Source: Schoenobius gigantellus (lineage: Eukaryota; Arthropoda; Insecta; Lepidoptera; Crambidae). Taken from it: a stretch of DNA of 64,000 nt. The notes under the pieces are model-generated. The model saw only the letters and a program-made list of their open reading frames with translations, searched no databases and was not told where the DNA came from. Made by a program: the position numbers and the translations under genes. The stretch covers positions 28,553,929 through 28,617,928 of the forward strand of contig OZ012544.1 of the NCBI GenBank assembly GCA_963935595.1, in the 5' to 3' direction. Below, piece after piece: positions 44,607 through 55,700 of the stretch (position 1 is the first letter of the stretch; each line of letters starts with the position of its first letter).

Positions 44607-45081
44607 TTTTTTTTTTTTTTTTTTGGTGGGAAATGCATTACGCATACCCCGCGCTTGGGAAGGCGCGGGGTTATGTCGGACTCTCCCCGGCCCCTGGGGG
44701 CAGAGTGCCGCCAGGAACCGCGGCCTACCGACTAAAACCCACCGATGCCCCTCACATACGCCTTGATGCGAGCACGGCCATCATCGCCGCATCCTCTTCG
44801 TCATCGGACGAAGAGGACACGCCGAGGAGGGCCATGTCGCTGTCGGACAAGGTCATGGGAACTCGGGTGAACACATCCACGACCTCGTCGGCGTCTGCTC
44901 GCCTAGGGCGAGCCCCTCTCACCCCCCCAAAAGGGGGAGGCCGGTGATCCCCCGGGGCATCCAGGGGATCAGCGACTGGCGGCAACCGATGCAATGCAGG
45001 GCCCGGGCTTCCCGACCCAGGGCCCCGCTGGTTACCATCAGGAGGAAGAAGGCGGGTGTAATTCCGCCTCCTCCGCCCCGT
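44607..45081 (-). mobile_element. GC-rich retroposon with poly(A) tail
   Basis: It is flanked by a perfect 15-bp target duplication ATAATATACCTACCC (44592-44606 and 45082-45096). The T run at 44607-44625 is the poly(A) tail of a minus-strand insertion. The 475-bp body is very GC-rich and contains TCGTCATCGGACGAAGAGGA palindromes. It looks like the 3' end of a GC-rich LINE (R1-like) or a SINE derived from one. An 80-codon frame (44994-44752, minus) has an acidic serine run but no recognisable domain. Confidence 0.8.
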
Positions 45082-45096
45082 ATAATATACCTACCC

Positions 45097-45829
45097 ACCA
45101 CAGAACACATAAGTTAGAAAAGCCTTGTTGTTAAACCTTTAACTAAAACTACCTATGTAGTTATTTGGTGTTATTATTATTACATTTTTTTAAAAAAGTA
45201 TCTTAAATTTAAGTTTTTACAATTCATACATGTAGAAACACAAATATTATAAAAAACATAAATCTACTGTTCCACTGACAGCGGAGCACGGCCCAAGCTA
45301 CCGGTGCTTATTATTTTATATTAATATTATTATTATATTAATACTTTTCGCAAAAATAGTAATAATACTTTAATAGAACTGTTAAAGTTATTCAAAACGA
45401 TAAAAATATAACTGCGGAATATTTAGTGATAAAGAGCTGAATGAAAAGCTCGTGTATTTTTAATCATCATGTGGATTGTATGTTACACATATAATTTTTT
45501 TCCGGACGTTTACATTTACATGTTGTATATGTATATTGTATACCTTTTTAGCCTTTTCTGTGTTCTGTGATAGTTAAGATCTAGTTTAGTACGTATGTAG
45601 ACACATGACAACCCACTAGATTTTATAAGTTCTCTTTGTCACGGAACATTACTTTTTCCAAAGTTTCTCTGGCTTTTTCATGGACGTATTGTTATATTAA
45701 GGCACTATGCAATATTAAGACATAGTTGATTGTCATAATAACAAACATCAATCGGACGCCAAATAATTAAAGAACAACAATTACCAAGCGTAGGCACGGG
45801 CGCACAGTATCGCGACAACGGCCCGCTGA
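45097..45829. other. AT-rich interior of the 4.8-kb element
   Basis: Nothing was recognised. Confidence 0.4.
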
Positions 45830-46542
45830 CGGTCACGGGGCCTGTGACGTCACGCTCTCTTGCCGCGACTTTTAACCGAGTTGCGCATTCATTTAATCGC
45901 TACTCACTCATTTTTGGTCGTATAAAAAAAAACTAATTATACCAATGTTCAGGATTTTTTACGGACTATAATTCTACATTCAAAACTAAAAACCGCGCTG
46001 ATCCTCATTCTGATTATTCCTTAATCTATGCCTGAATAGCTCCCAAAAATCTAAAATATCTGTATTGAGTTCGAGACTGTGCTATTTTTTGTAGAAACGT
46101 CTTTAATTCATCATAATTAATAAAAAACGAATGGTGGCGTGTGCCCCCTTAATGCAAGATTTCCATGGAAAAATCACTGTTGAAGAGGAAAAAAAGCAAT
46201 TTTTACTAGATACGTTGCGTACAGGAACACAGACTGGTATACCCTGCCTGTAAAAAGAAAACTTTGAAAGGAAAATGTAATAAATGATGTTTTGTTACTA
46301 ATATTTGATAAATATATGAAAAAGGTAAAATAGTGTTTTATTTACTAAATAAAAATTAGGTTCGAAAATGTCTTCTAGAGTTATCATACAAATATTTTGT
46401 TAAAAGTTTGACAAGGGTTATCATTATCCGATTGCAATAATATTTTTTATTTTAGTTATTAGGGTGAAATAGAAAAAATATGAAGGGTATGCATACCTAA
46501 AATCGAAAACAAAAATTTCGCCTTTATAGGCTGGGCACCCTA

Positions 46543-48395
46543 ATGGCCGCTGCTCAAAAACAATGGATAAAAGTTAGTTTCCAAGCCTAGCAATATGGGC
46601 ATCAAATGAAAGGCCTTGATGAGTAGAGCACTATGAACCTAGCAACATTGAGTTAAATTGAACATGGCCGCCGCTCAAAAAAACGGATAAAAGTTCGTTT
46701 CCACACCTAGCAATATGGTTATCAAATGAAAGGCCTCAAAAAGTAGAGCATTATGAACTTAGGAAAATTGCCCTAAATTAAACATGGCCACCGCCCAAAA
46801 AAATGGATAAAAGTTCCTTTTCAAACCCAAAAATATGGGTATCAAATAAAAGGCCTTGATGAGTAGAGCACTATGAACCTAGCAACATTGACATAAATAA
46901 ATACAACATGGCCGCTGCTCAAAAAAGATGGATAAAAGTTCGTTTCCAAACCTAGCAATATGAGCATCAAATGAAAGGCCTTGATGAGTAGAGCACTATG
47001 AACCTAGCAACATTGACATAAATTGAACATGGCCGCCGCTCAAAAAAACGGATAAAAGTTCGTTTCCAAATCCAGCAATATGGGTATCAAATCAAAGGTC
47101 TTGATGAATAAAGCACTATGAACCTAGCAAAATTGACATAAGTTCAACATGGCCGCCGCTCAAATAAGGTGGATAAAAGTTCATTTCCAAACCTAGCGAT
47201 ATGGGTATCAAATGAAAGGCCTTGAAGAGTAGAGCATTTTGTACCTAGAAAAATCAACCTAAATTCAACATAGCCGGCGCTCAAAAAAGGATAAAAGTTC
47301 GTTTTTAAGCTCAGCAATTAGGGTATCAAATGAAAGGCCTTGATGAGTAGAGCACTATGAACCTAGCAACATTGACATAAATTCAACATAGCCGCTGCTC
47401 AAAAAAGGTGGATAAAAGTTCGTTTGCAAACCTAGAAATATGGGTATCAAATGAAAGGCCTCAAAGAATAGAGCATTATGGACTTAGAAAAATTGCCCTA
47501 AATTGAACATGGCCGCAGCTCAAAAAAAAGATAAGTTTGTTTTCAAACCCAGCAATATGGGTGTGAAATGAAAGGCCTGAAAGAGTAGAGCATTATGAAC
47601 TTAGGTAAATTGCCATAATGTCAACATGGCCACCGCTCAAAAAAAAATGAATAAAAGTTCATTTGGAAACCCAGCAATATGGGTATCACATGAAGGCTTT
47701 GGTGAGTAAAGCACTATGAACCTTGCAACATTGCCTTGACATAAATACAACATGGCCTCCGCTCAAAATAGGTTGATAAAAGTTCGTTTCCAAACTTAGC
47801 AATATGAGTATCAAATGAAAGGCCTTCAAGAGTAGAGCACTATGAACTTTAGAAAATCGCCCTAAATTCATCATAGCCGTTGTTAAAAAGAAACGAATAA
47901 AAGTTCGTTTCCAAGCCCAGCAATATGGGTATAAAATGAAAGGTCTTGAAATGTAGAGCACTAGGAATCTAGCAACATTGATGGAAATTCGACATGGCCA
48001 CCACTCAGAAAAGGTGGATTAAAGTTCGTTTCCAAACCTACCAATACAGGCATTACATGAAAGGCCTTATAGAGTACAGCACTATGAACCTAGGAAAATC
48101 GCACTAAATTCAATATGGTCGCCGCTCAAAAAAAACGGATAAAAGTTCGTTTCCAAACCCAGCATTATGGGTATCAAATGAAAGGCCTTGATCCGTAGAG
48201 CACTATGAACGTAGCAACATTGACGTAAATTCAAAATGGACGTCGCTCAAAAAAGGCGGATAAAAGTTCCTTTTCAAACCCAGCAATATGGGTATTAAAT
48301 GAAAGGCCCTGAAGAGTACCTAGAGCATTGCGAACCTACGAAAATTGTCCTAATTTCAAAATGGCCGCTGCTCAAGAAAGGCAGAATAAAGTTGA
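46543..48395 (+). repeat. ~120-bp minisatellite, right part of the array
   Basis: About 15 diverged units with a period near 121 bp, located by the AAAGGCCTTGATGAGTAGAG segment at about 46608, 46728, 46849, 46974, 47091 and so on to 48303. Units alternate between two subtypes (GATGAGTAGAGCACTATGAAC and GAGTAGAGCATTATGAACTT). Related sequence recurs as repeat F in the dare intron. Confidence 0.9.
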
Positions 48396-48439
48396 ATCAA
48401 TAGGTATAGGGAATAAAATGGAGGAAAAACTAAACACTG

Positions 48440-48485
48440 TGTTAAGCATTTTGATGGCGAAACGTAGTTCGCGGGCACAGCTAGT
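48440..48485 (+). repeat. End of a GCGGGCACAGCTAGT repeat
   Basis: The CGTAGTTCGCGGGCACAGCTAGTT end resembles the reverse complement of the repeat start at 22691. Confidence 0.5.
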
Positions 48486-48734
48486 TCATAATAAAAGTAT
48501 TTCGAAATTACCAAAAAAAGCAACTTAGTTAGATAATTTGTTAGAACAAAGTTCATAAAAAAAAAGATTTTTATACCTACCCATTCTACTAAGCAATGAG
48601 TTTTCGGGAATTGAAATTAGGAATATAAGTAGTTTTTCGGCCCAACAATGATTAAGTAATCTGTGACAATACAATGAACTTTTAGTAGGTACCGTGTTAT
48701 AAAAAAACACATTTTCGTAGGATGGCTTATTTTT

Positions 48735-48740
48735 TTTATT
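48735..48740 (-). terminator. Poly(A) signal of dare
   Basis: AATAAA on the minus strand, 41 bases after the dare stop codon. Confidence 0.6.
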
Positions 48741-48780
48741 AATCCACTAAATATAAACTTTGTTTTGGTTTTGATTCAAT

Positions 48781-49746
48781 CTACTGCAATGCAATTTCAA
48801 TCATTTTGTTAATACTACATATTTTTTCTCTGGGTTTTCCTTTTGATTTCCCTTGTTCAATTTCATAATAATTAATTTTCTCCCAACCTTTCCAGTCTAC
48901 AATTTCATTATTGTTTCCTTGAATGATTTTACAAATTTCATTAAATCCACCTTTTGTACTGGCATTTGAGTTCATTTTTAATTCTTCACACATAGATTTT
49001 GCTACTTGGAAAGCATTGCCCATTGTATGCAAAATGACACCCACAGGTCCAGTTCCAAGCCATCCTGCTACATAAAGTTTCCCAAGTTGTCCTGAACTGC
49101 CATTGTTTGTAACACAACCCTGTTCATTTGCCACTGTGCCATATGGTGTTAACACTATATCCTTATCTACTGATACACTTTTATAACCTATGCTTCTAAA
49201 AGCTATGTTACACTCTATAAACTCATTATTACCATCAGGTAAACATTTTTGGTTATCTAACTTTTCTCCAATAAGTTTGTTACAGTCTAGTTCAATACCT
49301 GTTAGGACACTGTCATTACTAATCAAAAATTTTCTTGGAGTTCTAAAAAATATTGGTTTAAAATATTTATAATCATTCTTTTGAGTCTCCATTCCTTGGC
49401 ATTCTTTTAAAGATTTAAGCATTAATTCTGTGAGTCTTTTCCGTGGTCTAGGTAATTCCCCTAAGATTTCTTCCACACCTTTAAAATCGTGTTGCCTCCA
49501 AACAGTATTACAACTTTTCAGCTTAAGTTGTTCTCTTAGTTCCTTAATAGTAAATGCTACTTGCAGTGGTCCTCTTCTTCCTATTAAGTAAAGTTCTCTT
49601 ATTCTTGACTCTGCTAAAGTTGATAGTGCATGTTCTGAGATATCAGTCTTCCTTAGATCCTCTATTGGTGTCAGCAATATTCTTGCAACATCTAATGCTA
49701 CATTTCCTTGCCCTAATATAGCAGCTGTTGTCCCTGATAAGTCAAT
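48781..49746 (-). CDS. dare: dare exon 4, NADP-binding and C-terminal part of adrenodoxin reductase
   Basis: Encodes residues 154-474 and the stop. The acceptor is TTTTTATTTCAG|ATTGAC. It holds the NADP-binding motif GQGNVA (about 165-170) within ILGQGNVALDVARILLTP, the conserved IGRRGPLQVAFTIKELRE segment near 205-225, PRPRKRLTEL, SIGYKS, the GW.G.GPVGVI segment that closes over FAD, and the KGKPREK C-terminus. All are near-identical in animal ferredoxin reductases. The exon is intact and in phase with exon 3. Confidence 0.93.
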   Translation of the reverse strand: MDLSGTTAAILGQGNVALDVARILLTPIEDLRKTDISEHALSTLAESRIRELYLIGRRGPLQVAFTIKELREQLKLKSCNTVWRQHDFKGVEEILGELPRPRKRLTELMLKSLKECQGMETQKNDYKYFKPIFFRTPRKFLISNDSVLTGIELDCNKLIGEKLDNQKCLPDGNNEFIECNIAFRSIGYKSVSVDKDIVLTPYGTVANEQGCVTNNGSSGQLGKLYVAGWLGTGPVGVILHTMGNAFQVAKSMCEELKMNSNASTKGGFNEICKIIQGNNNEIVDWKGWEKINYYEIEQGKSKGKPREKICSINKMIEIALQ

Positions 49747-52700
49747 CTGAAATAAAAATTGTATCTTTTTTACAAGCTTTTATTTAACTTGCAATGTAAG
49801 TATGTAAGTATATTCGGGTGAAATCTTGCAACTCAATTTGAAGCAGATATCTATAACCGATTGAGCTGAAATTTTGTATACACGTTCAGTTTGGATGACA
49901 ATGCATGGTTGACTGTGTGACGTCATTCTCAGTTACCGACAGAACGTGTTGACGAGCACCCGCGTACTCGCACTTACAGCTAATCCAGGGGTAGTCAACC
50001 ATTGAGCAAACGTATTTCTTATTAAAATGGAGTGTGCATCATGTGGCGAGAAATTTAACGACGGAGTTCAGTGTGCGTCATGTAAGAAATATCTTGATTT
50101 CCGTTGCGCTAATATAACAGAAGTTGGATACCGTCGGTTGGGAGCGGACAAGCGAGCTAACTGGAAGTGTATGGGATGCAGGTTAGCATCACCATCTGCA
50201 GCTGCTACTTTGTCGGTCAATACACAGATGTAAGATCCGTCGACTTCATCAATGAATACACAACCAGAAGATGTGTCTTTAGAGGCCATCATGACTAAAC
50301 TTAATTCCATGGCTTCTAAGTTGGAGGCGTTGCTAACCCTGATAGAAGAGGTAAGAGGAATAAAGTCTGATATAGCTAAGTTAAAAGATTCATGCAAGTC
50401 AACAATTAAAAAAGTACAAGACTGCGAGGTCAAAGTCAACAAGATGGACACAAGACTTACAGGTCTAGAAACTTTGACATCTGATCACGCGGAACTTAAA
50501 TCCCACATTAGCATGTTTCAGCGCAAGGAGATTAGTAGAGATCAGTGGTCTAGGCTCAATAACATCGAGATTAAAGGAGTGCCAATGAAGAAAGGAGAAA
50601 ACTTATTTGATATAGTTGACAAGATAGGAATTTGTATTAACTACAAGATTAATAAACAGCAAATAAACTATATAAGTAGAATTCCCTCTTTTGGCAGCTC
50701 CAAGGAAAAATCAATAGTTGCGTGCTTCCTTAACAGATACGTGAAAGAAGATTTTATCGCTTCAGCACGTTTGATCAAGTCGATGAAACTTGCAGATATT
50801 GGGTTGGCTGATGTGAATAATCAGCGTGTATATATCAAAGATCATCTATCACCCGAATACAAAAAATTACTCACCAAGACTAAGCAGATTGCCAAAGAAA
50901 AAGTATATGAATTTGTCTGGGTCAAGTTTTCGAAAATCCACGTTAGGAAGAATGATTCGTCACCTGTCATTACAGTGAATTCAGAACTTGATTTAAACAA
51001 ACTGTCTTAAACTATTATGTATTAAGTAATTTGTTTATTGTTATCATTATTTTGTTTACTTATATTTGCACATACGCAAATTTTATAATCTGTCAAATAA
51101 TTCTGCATTCATATGATAAATGGTTGACAACGACTGCACTTGCTACTCATATTTCAATTCTACCCGAAAGTTGGATATTCTATTCTATAATCATAATACA
51201 CTGTCTATTCGTAGGCGCTCAATGCATAAACGGAACTACTAATAATCGTTTTGTCCCCTTTCCACTGCCGGCTCTTTCAATTATGCTTATTCATGCACAC
51301 AACATGCCTGCCTCTCAGCGCCATTACTCACGTTGCATGGCGCGATTGTTATCGATGCACACAATTGTTTTTGTTTTAGTTTATACTGCCGAACATTGTA
51401 TGAAAAATAGAAATAAGTTAAATTTATTGTTCATAATATGTGGTTCATGTATTTTGATTTACTTTAAGTTTTATTTATCAAAGTTACTCAATTTAATAAA
51501 TTTAAAATGGTTAAATTCTCATAACAACCACAACCTAAACCATTCCGTGTTTCGAGTGTTGTGTACTATTTGTCGAGTAATGTATGCTGTAATTGGAATA
51601 CCAAGCAACTTTCAGTCAGGTAACATTTTTTACCTTCAATTTAGGACTTATAATCAATGTGTGTGCCATGAATTTTTGGTGGTTTTTAAGCAATATTATA
51701 TATGTTTTACCATTTTTCAATTAATCTTTTTGAATATGTGGTTAGGCTTAGCCAGACATGTATTTTATGATGTCTCTTTTATGTTTTTGGTCTGCATTTC
51801 TCATGGCTAATCAAAATCTCAGTGCATACTACCAAAACGTTCGTGGCTTACGCACTAAAACTGCATGTTTTCGACGGAACTTGCTACTAAACAACTTTGA
51901 TCTGCTAGCAGTGACTGAAACTTGGCTGTTGGACAGTATATCGGACGCGGAATTGTTCGATGATAGGTACACTGTGTTGAGACGAGATCGTAGATATGAC
52001 ATTACAAACCAAAGTATGGGCGGGGGCGTTCTCTTAGCTATCAAAAATAATTTGCATATAATTTCTAGGCCAGAATGGAACTCTTCCGCTGAAGATTTAT
52101 GGGTTACAATCCAATGGAACAAATGCAAATTGCACGTATGTGTTATTTATCTATGTCGCCAAAATGATGGTTTTAGCTTTTCACAACAACTACAGAATTT
52201 TTTATCAAATTTGCGCGACATTATGACATCTAACACGGGCGATAATTTTCTAATTATGGGTGATTTCAACATGAGTTCAATTGCATGGAGTAAACCAGAT
52301 GGCGTTTGTACCTATCTCGAACCATCCAACATATACGGGTCTAATGAGGCAGATCTTATCGATGAATTGAACCTACTTGATCTCTTTCAACGAAACTCTA
52401 TTTCGAACACCCATGGTCGTATTCTAGACTTGATATTATCGAACTTTGAGGTTAGGGTTAGTATCATTTCCGATCCCCTTGTTCCACTGGATCCCCACCA
52501 CAATGCGTTAAGTGTATCGCTGTGTTTGCACATTGAGCACTGTCTCAAACCTGCATCACGCACGAAATTCTGCTTTCATCGTACAGATTTTGAAGCGTTC
52601 AATATCGGTTTATCTAAGGTCGACTGGCAGAGCGAATTGAACAATAAAACACTGGAGGAGGCAGTGGATTATTTTTACAGAGTGATCGAAAAATTACGTA

Positions 52701-55700
52701 ATGAATACGTTCCAACAAAAAAAGTGCTTAGGCGTACATTTCCCCCTTGGTATTCATCTCCCCTTATAAAAACAATAAAAGAAAAATATAAATATTTCTG
52801 CAAGTTCAGGCGCTATGGAATGATATCTGATAAAACTAGTATGGACATTCTACATAAACGAACTAAATTATTAGAAGCCCAGTGTTACGCGGTTTATATA
52901 AATAATGAAGAAAATTCTATAAAAGTTAATCCAAGGTATTTTTGGTCTCATATTAAATCATTGCAAAAATATAGTTCCATACCAAGTATTGTGTCATATA
53001 CTTAATGATCAGACTTGCAACACAGGACCGGACATATGCAATATTTTTGCAGATTATTTTAACTCGACCTTCTCAAATTCTAATGATGATCTCAGGACGA
53101 AGACTTCTTTAGTTGACACTGGAAATGCTATTGTGAGTAGCATTGACTCAATATATATTAATAAGTCCCTTGTTAAAGCCAAGCTTAAAAATCTAGATGT
53201 ATCTAAATCGGCGGGCCCTGACTTGATTCCACCGATAATTTTATTAAAATGTGCCGGAAATATGTCAGAACCGCTTGAAATACTATTTTCAAGGTCCATA
53301 AGGGAAGGACACGTACCAAGCATATGGAAAAAAGCTTTCATATCGCCGATTCATAAAAAGGGCGCTAAAAATATAGTCACAAATTATCGTCCTATATCAA
53401 AACTCTGTATAATAGCCAAGGTATTTGAGAGAATTGTATACGAACAGTTGTATGCATCGATAGGTAGTACATTGCCATCTAGTCAACACGGATTCTTGAA
53501 AGGAAGATCCACTGTAAGCAATCTCGTGCTACTGAACGAATATGTTACGGAGGCCATGGATGCGGGGGGTCAGGCTGATGTGATTTATACCGATTACACT
53601 AAAGCCTTCGATCGAATTGATCATCGTCTCTTAATCGCCAAACTCCAAAACAATGGGGTCATAGGTGACTTGTTAAGGTGGTTCACTTCCTATATAGAAA
53701 ATCGCTCTCAAGCAGTGGTCTTAGGAAATTACATATCCAAATGGATATGTGTACCAAGCGGTGTTCCTCAAGGCTCCCTGTTGGGTCCACTTTTATTTTT
53801 AATATTTATATCGGACATTGAAAGCTGTTTCTTAAATGCAAAAATACTTAGTTTTGCAGACGACATGAAAATTTTTAAAGTCATAAACACCATGGAAGAC
53901 TGTCGTTTGTTACAAAATGACTTAATAAGACTTAATGATTATTGTCACAAAAACAAGCTCGACCTTAATGTTAGTAAATGCTCTGTCCTTACATTTTCGC
54001 GAAAGAAGAATCCATTAGTTTTTAATTATTCATTAAAAAATAATACATTAAACCGTGTAGCGGAGATGAGGGACTTGGGGGTTATCCACGATACTAAATT
54101 ATTATTTCAAAGTCACATATCATCCATTGCTAGCAAAGCCTCCAGATCGCTTGGATTCATTATGAGAGTATCTAAGGACTTTCAACACATTAAAACGCTT
54201 AAAATTCTCTTCACTACCTATGTCCGTTGTCACCTTGAATACGCATCCCAAATTTGGAATCCAAGGTATATATGCTATACAGACCGGCTTGAAAAAATTC
54301 AACGTAAATTCTTAAGATTCCTAACCGCTCTCGATCAAAACGCTTAAACTATATTGAACTTTGCAAAAAACATCATATATTACCATTATCATACAGTAGA
54401 AAATTTGTGGATTTAATTTTTCTTCACAAAATCGTTAACTGTTCAATAGACTGTCCTGAATTGTTAAGTAATGTCAATTTTTATGTCCCTAACAGAAATT
54501 TCCGCAATAGTCCCTTATTCTATGTCCCTAGTGTTGCAACCAATTATCGGCAGAATAGTTTTATATACCGTGCTATGAAGACGTATAATGAATTAAGTAA
54601 AAACCTAAACCTCGATATTTGTTTCGACAGTATTAACTTATTCAAATCTAAACTTAACAAAACATTTTTTTAAGAATCCCAATATCTTAATTTGTAATAG
54701 TAGGCATACTTATACTCATTATATATGTAAATAAATAAATAGAAACTGAGTAGCAATGTGCATTTGTTCTTAGCCACTAACTTGTCATAAACAATTAATT
54801 TATATTTATTTTTTTTTTCATTTTTTTTCATTTTTTTTTTAAAAACGTCGCCCCACACTAGGATTTTCTCCTGTATCGTGGGTGCAGTTACAAACATAGA
54901 ATATCACATGCACATACGCCCAGACCGGAACAAACTTCTGTAGGCCATACAAAACATCTGTCCCGTGCGGGAATCGAACCCGCAACCCGTTGCGCAGTAG
55001 GCGATCACTCGACCTCTGCGCTAACCGTGTCGTCGCAATTATAGAAATGTATTCTTAGATCTAAGTTAAGTATAGTAGGTAATTTTGTTATTTACTTTAG
55101 TTCAAACAGTGGAGACATGTAAATGACTTTGTAGCGATGTACGAAGTTTTCTATGTCTATAATATTTTAGTCGATAGTCTTAATAAAATCAATAAATAAA
55201 TTCTAAATCCAAGATAGCGGCATACCCAAGATGGCGGACCAATTATTTTTAATGCACTCCTACAATATGGGTATCAAATGAAAGGTCATGCTAAGAGTAA
55301 CTCGAAAAATAATGTGACGTTGCAAATAATCCAATATGGCGGACTTCTAAAGCTTGAAAATCAATTTTGAAGTAGATATCTTTAACCGATTGAGCTGATA
55401 TTTTGTATACACATACAGTTTGGATGAAAATGCATGGTTAACTGTTTGACGTCATTCTAAATCCAAGATGGCGGCATACCAAAGATGGCGGACCAATTAT
55501 TTTTAATGCACTCCTACAATATGGGTATCAAATAAAAGGTCTTGCTAAGAATAACTTGAAATAGGCTCAAAGCTCTACGCTGCTGGTACGTATTGGCCTT
55601 AAGTGGGGTAAAATCATTAGGTCTTGTTATTGAAGAGCTAGTCTGTTCCAAGTTAACCGACAAACGACCTTGCAACAATGATGTGTTGAATGAGATGAAC

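Larger units (their letters stand above)
41747..46542 (+). mobile_element. 4.8-kb DNA element with 8-bp target duplication (hAT-like ends)
   Basis: The ends are TAGGGTATCCCA on the left and the complement of TAGGGTGCCCAG on the right. The flanks ATGACCGC (41739-41746) and ATGGCCGC (46543-46550) form an 8-bp duplication with one change, in a minisatellite whose unit contains exactly one ATGGCCGC. Long subterminal inverted repeats are present: 42102-42184 pairs with 46059-46140 at about 95% by eye, and weaker pairing continues inward to about 42480 and 45830. Eight-base duplications and TAGGG ends suit hAT, but I saw no hAT transposase, so the class is an inference. Confidence 0.65.
49930..55199 (+). 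mobile_element. Full-length LINE with three open frames, in dare intron 3
   Basis: It is inserted into repeat F with the duplication ATTCT (49925-49929 and 55200-55204). The empty sequence is visible at 55447-55460, so both ends are well placed. The order is 97-bp 5' UTR, ORF1 (50027-51010), a hydrophobic middle frame (50992-51810), ORF2 (51803-about 54673), then a 3' UTR carrying a SINE (about 54806-55037) and ending in AATAAATAA. ORF1 has one nonsense codon and ORF2 two frame changes, so this copy is recently dead. The clade is CR1/Jockey-like without RNase H. It is antisense to dare. Confidence 0.8.

Noticed and set aside
50068..50451. Minus-strand 127-codon frame across LINE ORF1
   Set aside because: It is antisense to the recognised ORF1 domains and shows no motifs of its own.
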